From assembly GCF_014805685.1 (NCBI RefSeq), contig NC_060904.1, positions 16,720,311 to 16,784,310 on the forward strand: DNA of 64,000 nucleotides. Reading direction: 5' to 3'. The notes under the pieces were generated by a model. It did no database searches, was not told the origin of the DNA, and worked only from the letters and a program-made list of their open reading frames with translations. Each line of letters begins with the position of its first letter. Positions within the stretch are counted from its first letter, which is position 1. Made by a program: the position numbers and the translations under genes. This document shows positions 11,350 through 23,242 of the stretch, piece by piece. Source of the DNA: Silurus meridionalis (taxonomy: Eukaryota > Chordata > Actinopteri > Siluriformes > Siluridae).

Positions 11350-12971
11350 TAACTATCTATAATTGTTATAGGAGCTGTTGAGCTTTTCTGAAATGTGTGA
11401 TTGTGTTGCTGTAGCACAGAACTGCTGCCAGCTTGAAGCAGAATTGGCCAATCTCCGACCTTTTTGATTAACGACGCAGATGTTCTGCTCGCTGGATGCT
11501 TTTGTTTGTGTATATTGTAAGTGTGTTTAAAGGAAATCCAAGGAAATCAGCGATTAATTGTGAGTGAGGGCTACTTGTTTTATGTACTGACAAAAAAATG
11601 AAATCTTGATATCCTGCCTCAATAAATATTAATGTCTAGGAAGCATTTTCAATTATTCATCCGTTTATTTCAATTATTTAAAAAAGATTAAATAAATTCT
11701 TTGTTTTAATGTTGTTTAAAAAAAAGGTTAACATGATGCTTCTTATCATTTTATCGAAGGATAAAATTAGGACTTAAATACCTAAAATGAGGATTTTATT
11801 TTTAATCAGGGTTAAAATAAATATGAAAGATTTTTTTTTTATTTATAGAAAATGTTTGGCTCCAGAGCAGGCTGCCAAATTGGAGATCTAAAATGTCAAC
11901 CCTAGCATTAACACCAATACCACTGTGAACACACTTCCTGATGTCTGATACGAGTAAAACCTGCATCTGAGCGATTTGATGGATTCCGCACATTGATTTG
12001 CTCATTTAATAAAAAAAATAGATACAAATAACTCCTACATTAATTCGTTTATTCTCTTCTGATGGATGTACGTAATATGGCAGAAATGCGTAAATTAAAC
12101 AAAAAAACAACCCTGAAGATGTTTTATAGGAAGAGCGAATATAGTCGGTGTGTTGTGTCGAAGTGTGGGATGCCGTTCTATCAGATCTGCTTCATCGCTC
12201 TTTGGAAACTGCTTCGATATTTCTTTTGTGCTTTGTTTTAGAAAAAGCTGCAAAATCAAACTTTTTCATTCTCTTTATTTTTGTCTCCATATCAGTCTTT
12301 CTTTCGCTTTTTTCGTTCACTTCCCACCCCTGAGCGTTGGCATGCTCGGCTCTGAATTATTGCCGAGTGATTTTTATCCATTTATTGGTACATTTGATAT
12401 CAGTTTCTTGTTTCACTGGTTTTCCTTGCAGTATAGTTGTCCGAATTAAAGACACTTACAGTATCCATCAGCCTGTTGTAATGGTTTCCAGGGGAATTTA
12501 CGCCACCCAGTCACCAGAGGAACCTTCACCAGAGATCTGAGTACTTCTGGTTTGCACAACTACTTCCTTGTTTTTAGCTATTTAACCAGTGCTAAAGCTA
12601 ACAATGTTACGAAGTATTTGTGTCCGTTTTATGGTTTCGTTGTTGCTCCTGTTTTTTCTCTCGTCTTTTGTCCGTACTTTTTCCCAAAAAAATGCAAAAT
12701 ATCTGCACTGCATCCTCATTATGTGAAAATACCCATTGTTTCTATAGTAACGTCTCATTTCCTGGCTCTCATGTAATGCATCAATGGACAGATACAAGTA
12801 CAGTTTCTTAAGAATCTCTATTTCAATCCAAGGCAAACCCACCCAAAATGCTAATCAGAATTATCATTATCAATCAACAGTTGAGCAACACTGAATAATC
12901 GATTAAATAAATAAAGAATGAATGATGAGCGTATTCTTCGCGCCTTGTCTTTTACAAACGAGAGTCCTCAT
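11350..12971. other. intergenic, nothing recognised
   Basis: AT-rich. Overlapping frames of about 60-100 codons at 12150-12540 and 12550-12840 have no domain, no splice context and heavy Phe/Ser bias. They are treated as chance. Confidence 0.4.
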
Positions 12972-12984
12972 ACACATATGCTGC

Positions 12985-13474
12985 GAGGTGGTATTAAAAA
13001 GTTTCAAGACTTTTTTTGCACCATGCCAACAGATGGCAGCACAAGGCTGCACACACAGTCACAGGGAGCACCGACTTTCATAAGTCAGTGTGCCAAACGG
13101 CATCGACTTGTGTACATCGGGATCTGTGCAACTGGTGCTGAGCACACACGTTTCTCGTCAGAAACAAACACGATCTCACTTCCACACCCACCCTACTCGC
13201 CAGATTTGGCTCCTTCGGACTTTGCCCAGCTCCCGAAGTTGAACACCTTTGAAAAGATCCAGAGCATATAACATAAGGTGCTTGAAATTATTTGAAAAAA
13301 ATAACTTCCAGGACACATTCCAGAAGTGGCAGGAACACTGGGGGCTCTGTATTGCTGTGCAAGGAGATGTTATGAAGGTGATGGTTTCTAAAGATAACGT
13401 CCTTTCCTATAAAGAGAGCTGGTCTCAAAACTCCTATAAAGAGAGCTGGTCTCAAAACTTTTTGATACCACCTC
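12985..13474 (+). mobile_element. mariner-like element, internally deleted, with TIRs
   Basis: Terminal inverted repeats at 12985-13010 and 13449-13474 match at 23 of 26 positions (starting GAGGTGGTAT). The interior encodes SLPHPPYSPDLAPSDF (about 13168-13215), the classic mariner transposase motif with the third catalytic Asp region. Further on is FQDTFQKWQEHWGLCIAVQG from about 13310. The N-terminal half is mostly missing. A 27-bp exact tandem duplication (13406-13432, 13433-13459) repeats the inner part of the right TIR. Non-functional. Confidence 0.8.
13406..13459. repeat. 27-bp exact tandem duplication in the mariner 3' end
   Basis: CCTATAAAGAGAGCTGGTCT... occurs twice head to tail with period 27 (13406 and 13433). 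It duplicates the first bases of the right terminal repeat. Confidence 0.9.
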
Positions 13475-13492
13475 ATTTTATATATATATATA

Positions 13493-13625
13493 CACAAAAG
13501 ATTGTAGACACCTGACCGTAAGATTCACATGTGCTTTTTGAACATCCCATTCTTTTTGAACATCCCATTCCCCTTTAGTCCCCATCTGTTGTTCTGATAA
13601 CCTTAATTACAACAACGTTTTATAG
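13493..13625 (-). mobile_element. Tc1-like element end fragment
   Basis: 'attgtagacacctgaccgta', 'acatgtgctttttgaacatc', 'cccctttagtccccatctg' and 'gataacctt' are the reverse of the 3' end of the Tc1-like family seen at 51122-51612. An 18-bp exact tandem duplication lies inside (13534-13551, 13552-13569). Confidence 0.6.
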
Positions 13626-13629
13626 CATT

Positions 13630-13800
13630 TATTACAATGTACTTTACAGAACAGTGAAACTCTTTTTTTTCGCATATTCCAGCGATGTTAGGAAGCTGGG
13701 GTCAGAGTGCAGAGTCAGCCATGATACAGCACCCCTGCAGTACAGAGGGTTAAGGGTCCTTGCGCAAGGGCCCACGAGTGGCAGCTTGCCAATTCCTCAA
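13630..13800 (-). repeat. tRNA-derived SINE, partial
   Basis: Same family as 972-1140: 'atgtactttacagaacagtg', 'ggaagctggggtcagagtg', 'cagagggttaagggtccttg', 'acgagtggcagcttgcc'. The tRNA-like head is missing. Confidence 0.6.
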
Positions 13801-14492
13801 GAAAGGAAAAAAAAACAAAAAAGAAAACGGATAACAATGCTTCATTGTTAAAAAAAAAAAAAACTGTTTAGCCTATTAATAATAACTCTGTTTCACATGA
13901 GAACACATCACTTTACTGCATCTTTTATTTTCCCACTACAGCATGCCATGTGTTTAATTGCTTAACGTGGCACGCACACACTTCTTAATTTCAATAGCTC
14001 ACTGAGCAAACGTTTGCTATTTCAGTAAAAAAAAATCTATCAATCCATTCATGGAAAAGCCTTGAGTGCGAAATTCAAGCTGCATTGACAGCAAGGAAAG
14101 TAGCCGGGTTGCTAAGCACTAAGTTAGCTTAGCAACGACGCCCGCAACAGAAAGGCATCATGTATTTGTTGCAGAAATGCTTATTCGAGGCTGGAACCCC
14201 AAGATGTAATTTTCTTTCTTTTGAGCGAAGAGAAAGTGTAGGGAAGCGTCTGGTCTCGAAAATCTCATCACACACAAGGCGTTCATCTCCTGCTGCAAAA
14301 CCGAATCATATAGTAGGAAGATTATATACTATAAATGTCTGCTTATGGAAAAAAAAAGCAAACTGAGTTTGCAATCCACAAAATTATAATTAAAACAGCA
14401 ATGGGGTCAAAGATGACTGTATGGACTATTTTACTGTTCATAGTTTTGAACTAGAGGTCCAAAAAAAATGTATATGGGGAATGGATTATAAT
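13801..14492. other. intergenic, nothing recognised
   Basis: A-rich runs at 13808-13863, then unique-looking DNA. No feature recognised. Confidence 0.4.
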
Positions 14493-15107
14493 CAGAGGTG
14501 TGGCATCTGATTTAAAAAGTACTTGAGTATTTGACTCGTATTGAACGTAGGTTCTTCAACACGCCAGAATGAAACAAAGATCAAACGAATCGCTCAAAAA
14601 AAAGACAAAGCAATAAAGCAATATTTCAAAAAGTGATTTTCAGTTAACAAATACATTTACAGGATCATGTCACAAATTAGATGAACCATTAGTGTTCAAT
14701 GGACAAATAAAATCATTTTAGATCAAATAAAACCAAATATTCAGAGCTGACTGTGAATTGATGCAGCTATCAACAAAAAGCTGGTTTTCTGGATTTTATT
14801 TGAGCTGTTTTTGGATTAAAGACGAGTCCAGCAGCGCTAAAAAGTCGCTCACAGACAGCAGACGTGTGTAGGGGAGCGTAGAGGCTTAATGACATCTTCA
14901 ACAAGGGTGCAAAATGTAATGGGTATCGCTCATTGTCCATTAGAATACAGTGGAGTAAAAAGTACATCTACTGAATCGTAATTGTAGTTAAGTAGGGAAT
15001 AAAAGTGGATTATATCTTTGATACTCCATAAAACTAGAAAGTTGCCAGCAAATTACTTGAGTACAGTGAGTTATAAAGTACATTTACTCGGATACTTTAC
15101 ACCTCTG
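14493..15107 (-). mobile_element. hAT transposon relic with terminal repeats
   Basis: Begins CAGAGGTGT (14493) and ends ACACCTCTG (15107), typical hAT termini, with subterminal 'agtacttgagta' and 'tgagtacagtgag' motifs. The minus strand at 14770-14967 encodes SAVCERLFSAAGLVF, the signature of the C-terminal hAT dimerisation domain. About 615 bp remain of an element normally several kb long, so it is a deletion derivative. An 8-bp target duplication is not evident. Confidence 0.7.
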
Positions 15108-15109
15108 AT

Positions 15110-15217
15110 GCATCCAAAGACAATTGTGTCCCACCAACTTTGTGCTTACACTTTGGAGAAGAACCACATATGGCTGGAAAAGTTGTGTCCCAATACTTTT
15201 GGCCAAAGTGTGGATTG
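15110..15217 (-). mobile_element. Tc1-like element 5' end fragment
   Basis: 'ggagaagaaccacatatggc' and 'caatacttttggccaaagtg' are the reverse of the family's 5' end ('ttttccagccatatgtggtt'). It abuts the hAT relic. Confidence 0.6.
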
Positions 15218-17049
15218 CCGGTAGATCGGTGCGTCGATGCGGAAAGGAAATTTAAATTTTAATGTGTATGTTCCTGTTAGCTTCAGAATTCTTTAAACTT
15301 TTAACCCCCTCCAAAAAATATGCATGGGTTGCCATTTTGGTATTTTTCACGTCTTTATTCCATTTCAACAAATTAATAAAATTTCTTTTATTTTTTATGA
15401 GTATTGCAGTATTCTGTTGCTGGATTCAAGACCATAAAATGGTGACTTTTACGATTCTACTATAAATGGTGACTTTGTCTACTACCTATAAAATCATGTT
15501 TACAAAAAACCCTTTCCCTGAAAGCAATCTGTATGTGTGTGTGCGTGTGTGTTGGCATTCACACCATCATCAGCACCATATTTTCCCAAAATGCCAACCA
15601 AAATAACGAAATTACCCTACAACTTGTTGGCATTTATTACACTCTTAGGCATCCTGGTCTTGCTGTGAGGCAAAAACGTTGTTTTGAGCAGAGCAGTACG
15701 CAAAGTCTTTCCAGCGCGTGTCTCACAAAGGCCTTTATATCAAACACAAGTAATTACGTCAGACATCAATCACTTCTCCGTTCCCCATCCCCTTTGTACA
15801 CACTATTCCTGTCACCATTTACCAGCGTACCCCGCTGATCCTGCGCTGCCACTATGCGGCCTTAAATCATTTTTTCTGATCTGTAATTATATCCTTGAGT
15901 TGGAAAGAAAATGACGGTGACGTAAATCACGACAGGACCTGGGAATGGAATGTTCCTCCATGACAGCTGTTTATTACATTAAGGTTGGACTCTTGCTCGA
16001 TGACCACCGGCTAGAAAGAACGTACGAGCCATTTTTTTTTTTTTCCCTCATTCAGTTTCCAGCCTGTCAGGTTTCAAATGTTCAGGATGTATCACCATGA
16101 GTACGTAGTGCTTAAATGAACTCTGACACGTTCGGCGCAGGTTATAACAGCCTCGTGGGCAAACACCTGACAAGTAAAAGTAATAACCTTCAATGTTGTT
16201 GAATGAAATGACCTTCAAACGCCCAAATGAAAAGCTACCTCTTGGCGTTGGTGTTCTTCAGGCTACAGCTTGAATGTCAGCTGACTCGTCCGCTTGATGA
16301 ATCCGGACAGTTTTGTAATCGTGTTTGTCACCCTGTATTTACCCGAGTTATGTTCTCGTTTCTATATCTATATAGTTTCAGCTCCGTCTTTCTCGCAGTA
16401 TCTCTTTTACAACGAATTGATTTTTCGTCCTTCTCTCTCTCTCTCTCGCTCTCTTTAGTACTTGCGGAGGTGCAGAGGTGACAGCAGGAGAACGGCTAGT
16501 GACGGAATGGAGGTGAACCACGGAAGACATCAGCAAGTACCCTCATCATGGACACACTCCTGATCGCAGGTGCCTGAGGGGGCAATCGCAGCTATTCGCA
16601 ACCAATTACACTCCCTTTATTCCCTTATAGTCATTGATTTCCCCATCTGTACATGGAGCAAGGGGGATAAGTGGGGAAGCAGCTAGGTTTCGACGTTCCT
16701 GGTGGACAAAATATTGGCAGGCAGAAGTTCGAGCAGAAATGCTTTAATGAATTTAAATAACATTTAATTTGCAATAATTGCAGGTACAAGGGGGAGGGGG
16801 ATGTTTGGGATGTGCGTCGAATTTGTTGTTACAGAAACTCAAGTCTACATATCATTTAAAACTCATAGTATATAGGGGAAGGTGAAATTTGGAGCACAGC
16901 TTCCGACGTTTTCATGAGCTCACAGAAAAAGTGTGGAAAATTGAATGACATACAGAACTTGTGCATCAAGTGAATTGGCTTTTCAATTGTGATTTTGCTG
17001 CAATCTCAGCTTGCATACATACATATACTTTGTATGCAAATGGTGCAAC
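15218..17049. other. intergenic, small CT and TG runs
   Basis: Contains a short TG run (about 15532-15552), a T run near 16033 and a CT run at 16431-16457. Otherwise no recognised repeat or coding signal. Confidence 0.4.
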
Positions 17050-17059
17050 TTTGCTGTAG

Positions 17060-18010
17060 ATCACATTGTTTGGCCAAAAGTGTGTATATGTTCTTGTGGA
17101 ACATCTCTGTCTAAAACCATGTTAATGTGGTTGAGTTAAAGTAGAGATACATTCCAGTAAAATATGACTTCAGTAAAAGTGTCTCTTTTAAACTTGAACT
17201 TAAATAAAAGTACAAAAGTATTTGCCTTTAAATGTACTTAAGTATCCAAAGTACTATGATTTATTATGACTATAATTTTTCTATTATAATTTGTCACAAG
17301 ACTCTTTACTTAAACAACCCAGTTGATGTGAAAAGACTCGAATGTGACTCTCAGCACACTGATCTATTATTAGAATGATATTATTGACTCAGACGTTTGA
17401 TTTCTATTACAATAATCATGAACCCAAAACCTTTTTAACTACTTAAAAAAAAATCTCACAAATGAGGTCACGTGTGTTGTGGCGAGTTCGAGTCTGGAGA
17501 TTTATCCATCATTTATTCCTCTCTAAATGTTTTGCTTGCTGTTGAACTGATGCTGAACTGTATGTTGGTGATCAGCTCGACCCTGATTGGTGGATCGCTG
17601 TGTGTTTGACCAGTTACGTTTTTTTTCCCACTTATAAATGAATAAGAACTAATAATTTTGTGAAATGTTGTTAAAAGGATAAGGAAGATATTTGACTTTG
17701 AAGTGTTGTGGAATTAAAGTAAAAGTCTCCCCAAATAAAAATTCTTCAGTAAAGTAAAGATACATGAAAAAGCTTCTTAAGTACAGTAATGAATTACATT
17801 AACTTTATTACTGTCCACCACTGATATGTAGTTGGTCCTGCCTTTGCCTCCAAAACAGCCTCCAATCTTCTGAGAATGTTCCATTTCCACTAGATTTCAC
17901 TTGACATTTCCACTAGAAGATTAATGAAATCAAGCATTGATGTTAGACAAGAAGCTCTGGAATGAAGAATTGGAAATGGTTTTCCAATTTCTCCAAAGGT
18001 TGTTGAAGTG
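17060..18010 (-). mobile_element. Tc1-like relic interrupted by a hAT-type MITE
   Basis: The left piece (about 17060-17120, 'tttggccaaaagtgtg') and right piece (17824-18010: 'gtagttggtcctgcctttg', 'cctccaatcttctgagaatg', 'gacaagaagctctggaatga') look like antisense parts of one Tc1-like repeat. The hAT-type sequence at 17128-17823 lies between. The join is inferred because both pieces are short and diverged. Confidence 0.45.
17128..17823. mobile_element. non-autonomous hAT element (ACTT/AAGT-rich)
   Basis: Ends 'ttactgtccaccactg' at 17823, the hAT end CAGTGGTGGACAG in reverse. It is full of 'aaagtaaaagt', 'aatgtacttaagtatcc' and 'cttaagtacagtaatg' subterminal motifs typical of fish hAT MITEs. 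The left terminus is not clear. Confidence 0.6.
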
Positions 18011-18094
18011 TGGACTCGAGCCATTGTAAGCCAGACATGTTCCTCAACAGCACATTTTGTTGAGCCATTTCTTTTTCTGGCCTTGCTTTGTGAC

Positions 18095-18289
18095 TACGGG
18101 GAATTGTGATACTGGTTAAATCATTGGATTATGGATCCGAATATTGCGAGTTCAAATCCCTGCCACACCAATCTGATACTCCTGGGCCCCTGAGCAAGGC
18201 CCTTAACCCCATAGCTGCTCAGTTGCATCAATGAGATAAATGTAAGTCAGTATGGATAATGTCATAAATGGCAAAAATGTAAATGCATT
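18095..18289 (+). repeat. tRNA-derived SINE with L2-like tail
   Basis: A-box-like 'atactggttaaatcattgg', B-box-like GAGTTCAAATCC (about 18149), body 'tgagcaaggcccttaacccc', and tail 'gagataaatgtaagtcagta...aaatgtaaatg'. It belongs to the main SINE family of this window (also 21734, 34345, 37048, 46883). Confidence 0.75.
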
Positions 18290-19479
18290 ATCTCTAGTGG
18301 AGGTAATAAAATGCTACAATGCAGAAACGTGTTCTCGACAAGTGCATGTTGTCAATTTGTGGTGACTGTTTGGTCCAGGTCCAGGTGGACATTGGGAGAC
18401 AGCAATGTGTTGTGTATTGAATGTTCAGAAAGAAGCTAGTGAGCAGTCTAGAGGTGGTGGTGGTGGCGGCATCACTGATGCTCTGGCTGTTTGCACAATT
18501 TCCTAAAATGTGTAAAGAATTTAAGGACTTCCCGGACAAATACCATGAACCCCGGCCAATTCCCTTTTACTGCCTTTGGACCAGTGCCTCGATGACATAA
18601 TCGCCACCATAATTGTCGAATTTGGCAAACCATCATTGTTTTCTGTTCTTTGGAGCCCTGCCAAAAAAGGTGGCTCATCCCATAAATGTCTCTGTAGGTC
18701 AGGGAGTAAACCAGTCTGCCCTGAGTTGCTAAAGTGGAATTTTTTTTTTTCTTTTTAGGCTGGTTTTATTTATTGCTTTTGGACAATAGCATATTCTTTA
18801 TCACCTCTATACGATCCAGAGATAATCTTAGGTCATTTGTTTAATATAAAGTGAGAAGCTAATATTCCGACGGCTCGTCCTCAGTCGATATCGGGGGTCT
18901 TCCTATTATTGGATCATTCGCAATTTCCCTTGCTGTAGCCTTTTATAAACTTTGTCATCTTGGCAGGACACAAACATCTATAAATTACAACATTGTGATG
19001 TCAGGCTCTTGGAATAAAACTCGGTACAGGATTTAAGCAGCATGTTGATTCTGAGCTCTAGAATTCCGTGGGCTGAAAATACGGGGCGATTTTGTGTTTT
19101 GTCGTTGTTTAATTAGGGAACAGCAGGAAATCAGCCTGCAACCCTCTTGGTTAACAAACAGCAGGAGGGAAGAGATTGCATGTCTCTGAGGCTTAAACGT
19201 GCTTTTAGTTGGATGTATATGCAATAGTATAATACAATATAATACGCATCCACCCCCAAACCAACCTACTGTATGCTAAACTATAATCTTCCTGTTTGTC
19301 AAACATCCCGAAAATCCTGCATTATATCCACCCACACCTTTCACGAGTAAATAGTTCCCATAGGTTTAAAGCATTTTATAAGATATTATTTTTAGGGGAA
19401 GTGACCTTATCCATGCATTGCACTTGTCTACAATCCGTTGTGGTGGGAATTACAGCTAAACAGGAAAAGTGAACAAGTG
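18290..19479. other. intergenic, nothing recognised
   Basis: Small frames on both strands without domains, and a short GGT run near 18452. Nothing recognised. Confidence 0.4.
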
Positions 19480-19735
19480 TTGCAACTAAACAGGTACTTT
19501 CCTGGGACGTGGGTTTGATCCTCAGCTCAGGAGATTCCCCATTTTAGGTATTGCATGCCAATTTCCTCCCGCCTCTAAATAATGCTGGTGGATGGAACTC
19601 GCCATGCTAAATAGCCCCCTTCATGTGATTGGTGGTGAATTCTCTGCTTTAGTGTCCACAGTTTCTAGAATAGGCTTGAAATGTGACCCTGAGCAGGATA
19701 CTATGGTTACTGAAGATGTATTTAATGGTCTGGAA
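19480..19735 (+). repeat. decayed common fish interspersed repeat
   Basis: 'gtgggtttgatcctcagctc', 'ggtggatggaactcgccatg', 'ctaaatagccccct', 'aataggcttgaaatgtgacc' and 'gcaggatactatggttactg' follow in order the familiar teleost repeat that ends in 'gaccaggataaagcggttactg'. Probably SINE-like and very old. Confidence 0.5.
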
Positions 19736-20239
19736 AGCTTGCTCCGATATTATTGTAGCTGAATTCTCTATACCCTCACTATAATTTAGTTTGGCTGAAA
19801 TTAAGGGTTTTTGTATGTTTGCATTATTAAACAAATATACTTGTTTTATCAAATGAACACAGAAATGTTTTACCTTGCCTCGCAAAGTCCCTCTGACTAA
19901 TGATGTCTCTAACCTTGCTAGAGGCCTTGTCAGGGACAACAATTTTGAATGCAGACCCTGCAACAGATATCCATGGCCAGAAGAAAAAAGAACAACCAGA
20001 CGATACTGTGCTTTCTGGGAAGGATGGCGATACATACCCCTTGTCAATCACAGAGATATGAAGTAATTGATGAAGATTTCCACCAACTTTTCAAGTACCT
20101 TGTAACGTGAGGTTTGCTGTGTGATTTGCTTAAAAGTGGGAATAACTCCGATAGTCAAGGTCTGAGATTTAATCAAAAAATGTTAAATCTCAATGCTCTT
20201 TTTTTTCGATATTTGGTCAGAATTTGCCCATTTCCCAGA
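19736..20239. other. intergenic, nothing recognised
   Basis: Overlapping frames of 63-132 codons on both strands at 19649-20066. None has a recognisable domain and they mask each other. Confidence 0.35.
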
Positions 20240-20440
20240 GCCACCACACTTCTTTCCAAGGCTCGGTTGAGTACTGATCTAACAACACTACGCCAATTCA
20301 AGACAAGAGGTTAAAAAAGTAACTAATCAACCAGTGTAGAAAGTGGGCTGGATGCCAGACTTCGAAAACCTGCAAAGACATGACTCACATTCTACCTCAT
20401 TGTTCCTAGTTGTAAAAGATCTTTTCAACTATTGGTTTTA
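20240..20440 (+). mobile_element. possible non-LTR (R2/R4/NeSL-like) 3' ORF relic
   Basis: The + strand reads STDLTTLRQFKTRG, then a stop and frameshift, then CRKWAGCQTSKTCKDMTHIL followed by PHC. The order LRT..RG - CxxC - HxxxHC resembles the zinc-knuckle region after the reverse transcriptase in R2-like elements. Short and degenerate, so tentative. Confidence 0.3.
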
Positions 20441-20910
20441 GCAGCCCAAGTTACAGAATCTCTTTAGATTTTTTTCTCAGCAGCCATATACTGAAATCCA
20501 TTCTTGGACCCATTTACTTTTTTGAATAAAAGAAATTATAATAATTAGCCATTTTTTTTCCATCTTGTTTGCTTGGTTAGAAATGTCTAGTTGGTTGTTT
20601 AGGGCTTTGTGGTTGCTTTTACATTGTTTTTTTTTTTTATTTTTAAGGCATTTGTTTGATTTGTGTATTGATTATTGTTTTTGGGGAAAAAAAAAAGCCC
20701 ATGCATGATGACTCAGCTCATAATAGTGATGCAGGGAAGCAAATATGAGTTTCGAAAAGCTTTTCAGGGAAAAATAGAGCACAAAGGCAAAGAAAATACA
20801 AATCATTGAAAATCAGTGTGTGCTTCAAGGAGAGGGTCAGGTAACTTGCTGAATCATAGCGATGAACAAAGTGTTCAGGTTTCTGAAGGTGAGATGATGA
20901 TGAAAGAGCT
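20441..20910. other. intergenic, T and A runs
   Basis: A T10 run near 20630 and an A10 run near 20686. Nothing else recognised. Confidence 0.4.

Positions 20911-20992
<82 letters not shown>
20911..20992. repeat. (GATA)n microsatellite
   Basis: About 20 perfect GATA units. A related (GACA)n run follows at 21064-21091. Confidence 0.95.
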
Positions 20993-20994
<2 letters not shown>

Positions 20995-21063
20995 TCTTTT
21001 ATGTACCATACCCCCCAGCAACAAGCAGAACTTTTGGCAACCCTCACTAAGTGTTCTCTGATG

Positions 21064-21091
21064 GACAGACAGACAGACAGACAGACAGACA
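21064..21091. repeat. (GACA)n microsatellite
   Basis: About seven GACA units, 70 bp downstream of the GATA array. Confidence 0.9.
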
Positions 21092-21202
21092 CCTTAAAGA
21101 TTCCAGAGAGAAAGTTTGGGAGCATGGTTAATTGTATATGGAATTTAATTTCTTCCACTGTTTTTTTTTTTTTTTTGTCACTTGTCATTCTTGAATCCTA
21201 GG

Positions 21203-21445
21203 GTTGAACCTGAGCTCAGGTTACCGCCTGTTTGGGGTATTTCATGCTCTCTCCTCTGTTCTCTTGTCTTTGTCTGGGTTCACCACTTTCTCCCCACCTA
21301 CCAACAAAACGATATGCTATATAGCCCTCTTACATGCAAAAGAAGCTGTAAATAGTTCACCCATTTGTGGTGAATTCTCCAGTTGTGGAGTGTCCAGTGT
21401 TCTTAAGAGTGAAATGTGTGATGGTATAGAAAATCTATTGATCAC
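21203..21445 (+). repeat. decayed common fish interspersed repeat
   Basis: 'gaacctgagctcaggttacc', 'cctgtttggggtatttcatg', 'gtctgggttcacca', 'gatatgctatatagccct' parallel the repeat at 19480-19735. Confidence 0.45.
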
Positions 21446-21733
21446 ATGATATTATTGCTGGAATTCTAGAACATACTCTCTGCAGTTTCATGGAAATGTT
21501 TTACCTGGTCTCTGCTTAATAGTGTGGACAAGCTTTTACAGTATGCACATATGCCTTTCTACACATTAACACCTCAAGAATGTTAAATTCCAACAGGAAA
21601 TGGGAATCATAGAAACTTAAGTTGCTCATCGATCTCTGAGCATCAACTTTAGTTTGTTACATTCAGCAAATGTTTAAGCAGAGACGCAGCGTCTGGTCTA
21701 CGTAGCTGGAAAATGCTGCCTGAATATATTAGG

Positions 21734-21912
21734 GAGGTGGTACAGTAGCTTACTGGTTAAGGCATTGGATTTTGTACCGAAGGTCATTAGTTCAAATCCA
21801 AAGCCTAACCAGGCTGCCACTCCTGGACCCCTAATCTGCTCAGTTGTATGAATGAGATAAATATAAGTTGCTCTCTATAAGGGCATCTGGCAAATACCAT
21901 AAATGTAAACAT
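21734..21912 (+). repeat. tRNA-derived SINE with L2-like tail
   Basis: A box 'tagcttactggttaaggc', B box 'tagttcaaatcc', body 'aggctgccactcctggaccc', tail 'gagataaatataagttgctc...gggcatctggcaaata'. The conserved 'gagcaaggcccttaac' box is lost, so the copy is internally deleted. Confidence 0.75.
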
Positions 21913-22229
21913 CAGTCAAACCAATGCCTCTTTTCTTTAGCGCCCCCTTCTGCAACACCAAAGCTGCTAAATCATTCAGTTACACAACGATATTTAACAC
22001 AGAGCAACAGGTGATGGATTGAAAGGCTGTAGAACCGTAAGTGATTAGTGAGATACAGTTCGACTAAGACAGAAGACGTTGTTGTTTGTCTTTAAACCGG
22101 TTCTGGCAGGTTCATTAGAAAACAGGAACATAGGAATAACTCAGGCTGCGACGTCTCTGAGGCAAGACGTTGTCCAGACCTGTGGTTTATTTTATTACTT
22201 AGATATCTGTAAGAATACAGATGACTGCC
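21913..22229. other. intergenic, nothing recognised
   Basis: Unique-looking sequence without repeat or coding signal. Confidence 0.4.
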
Positions 22230-22760
22230 TTGTGTGATCACTTTCCCACAATCTTTTCCCAAAGCATTAGAACGCCTCTATTCAGTTCATTTCCATTTTT
22301 ATCCTCCTGCAATTTCTATGTTTTATTGTTTTACACTTTTCTTCACCTGACGCATTGCATCGGCTCATCGCGCATCGTTCCGTATTGATTAAAAGCATGT
22401 GTTAAAGCAGCTTGAAATGCGTACTGTTCAGCGAAGGAAAACTCGGAGGAGGAAACACTGATTTAGACAAAATGCTTATCGTTTTAACCTTGGAGCTTGT
22501 GAGAAACTCTTTCAAGGCTGAGAAGTGGCAGTAAATTCTGTCCAAGTGTCGGCGGTTTCACATTGCTTACCGCAGGGACACAGGAATAAATTCTCCCCCC
22601 AGTTTCCAGAGCAGAGATTACTCGTTCCCGCCATGGCCTTCATGCACATGCTTTCCAGATCCGGTCTCCCAAGCTCATAGAAAAGCTCAGCCAGTTGGCA
22701 TTTGCATCTCAAAAGAAGGAGGAATATTTTCCGATAAAGCCAATCAACGCGGACATGAAA
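22230..22760. other. repeat-free island, candidate conserved non-coding element
   Basis: Mixed base composition with no repeat homology, including CpG-bearing stretches 'cgcattgcatcggctcatcg' and 'gtcggcggtttcacattgct'. A 66-codon minus-strand frame (22512-22712) has several Cys but no known domain. Conservation is not testable here, so the regulatory role is a guess. Confidence 0.25.
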
Positions 22761-23242
22761 TATGGAGAACTATTGTAAGTTTTAATTAGCATTTCTAAAG
22801 AGTTCTTTCAATGAATTTTACACCATTATATAAACTAAAAGACCACTTTATTTCTTTGTCATTTGTGATTTTTCATCACAATTGGTCAGATCAAAACATC
22901 TCTCTATTTAGATTCCTGTTTGGCTGAATGGAACTTGCTGTTGAAGCACATCTGGCTTCAAATTCAGCATGCTTCGAGTGTTCTGATAATCTTATAGGAC
23001 ACATCCCATCATTCCTCTCTTTTCTGATTAACAGCAGGGCTTCTAAATGCACAAACTAGTATTATCAAAACACAAAGACATATGTTTCCCCCTCCTTCAT
23101 ACTGATGTGTAGTCTGAACAGGCTGAACAAGCTGGTCAACTGCATCTGCTCACTGCTGCCAAATGATTGGTTAATTAAATGAAGAATTGCATGAATGCGG
23201 TTTATCAGGGTTCCTACTAAATTTATCGTGACACAAATGCCC
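22761..23242. other. intergenic, nothing recognised
   Basis: AT-rich, no feature recognised. Confidence 0.4.
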
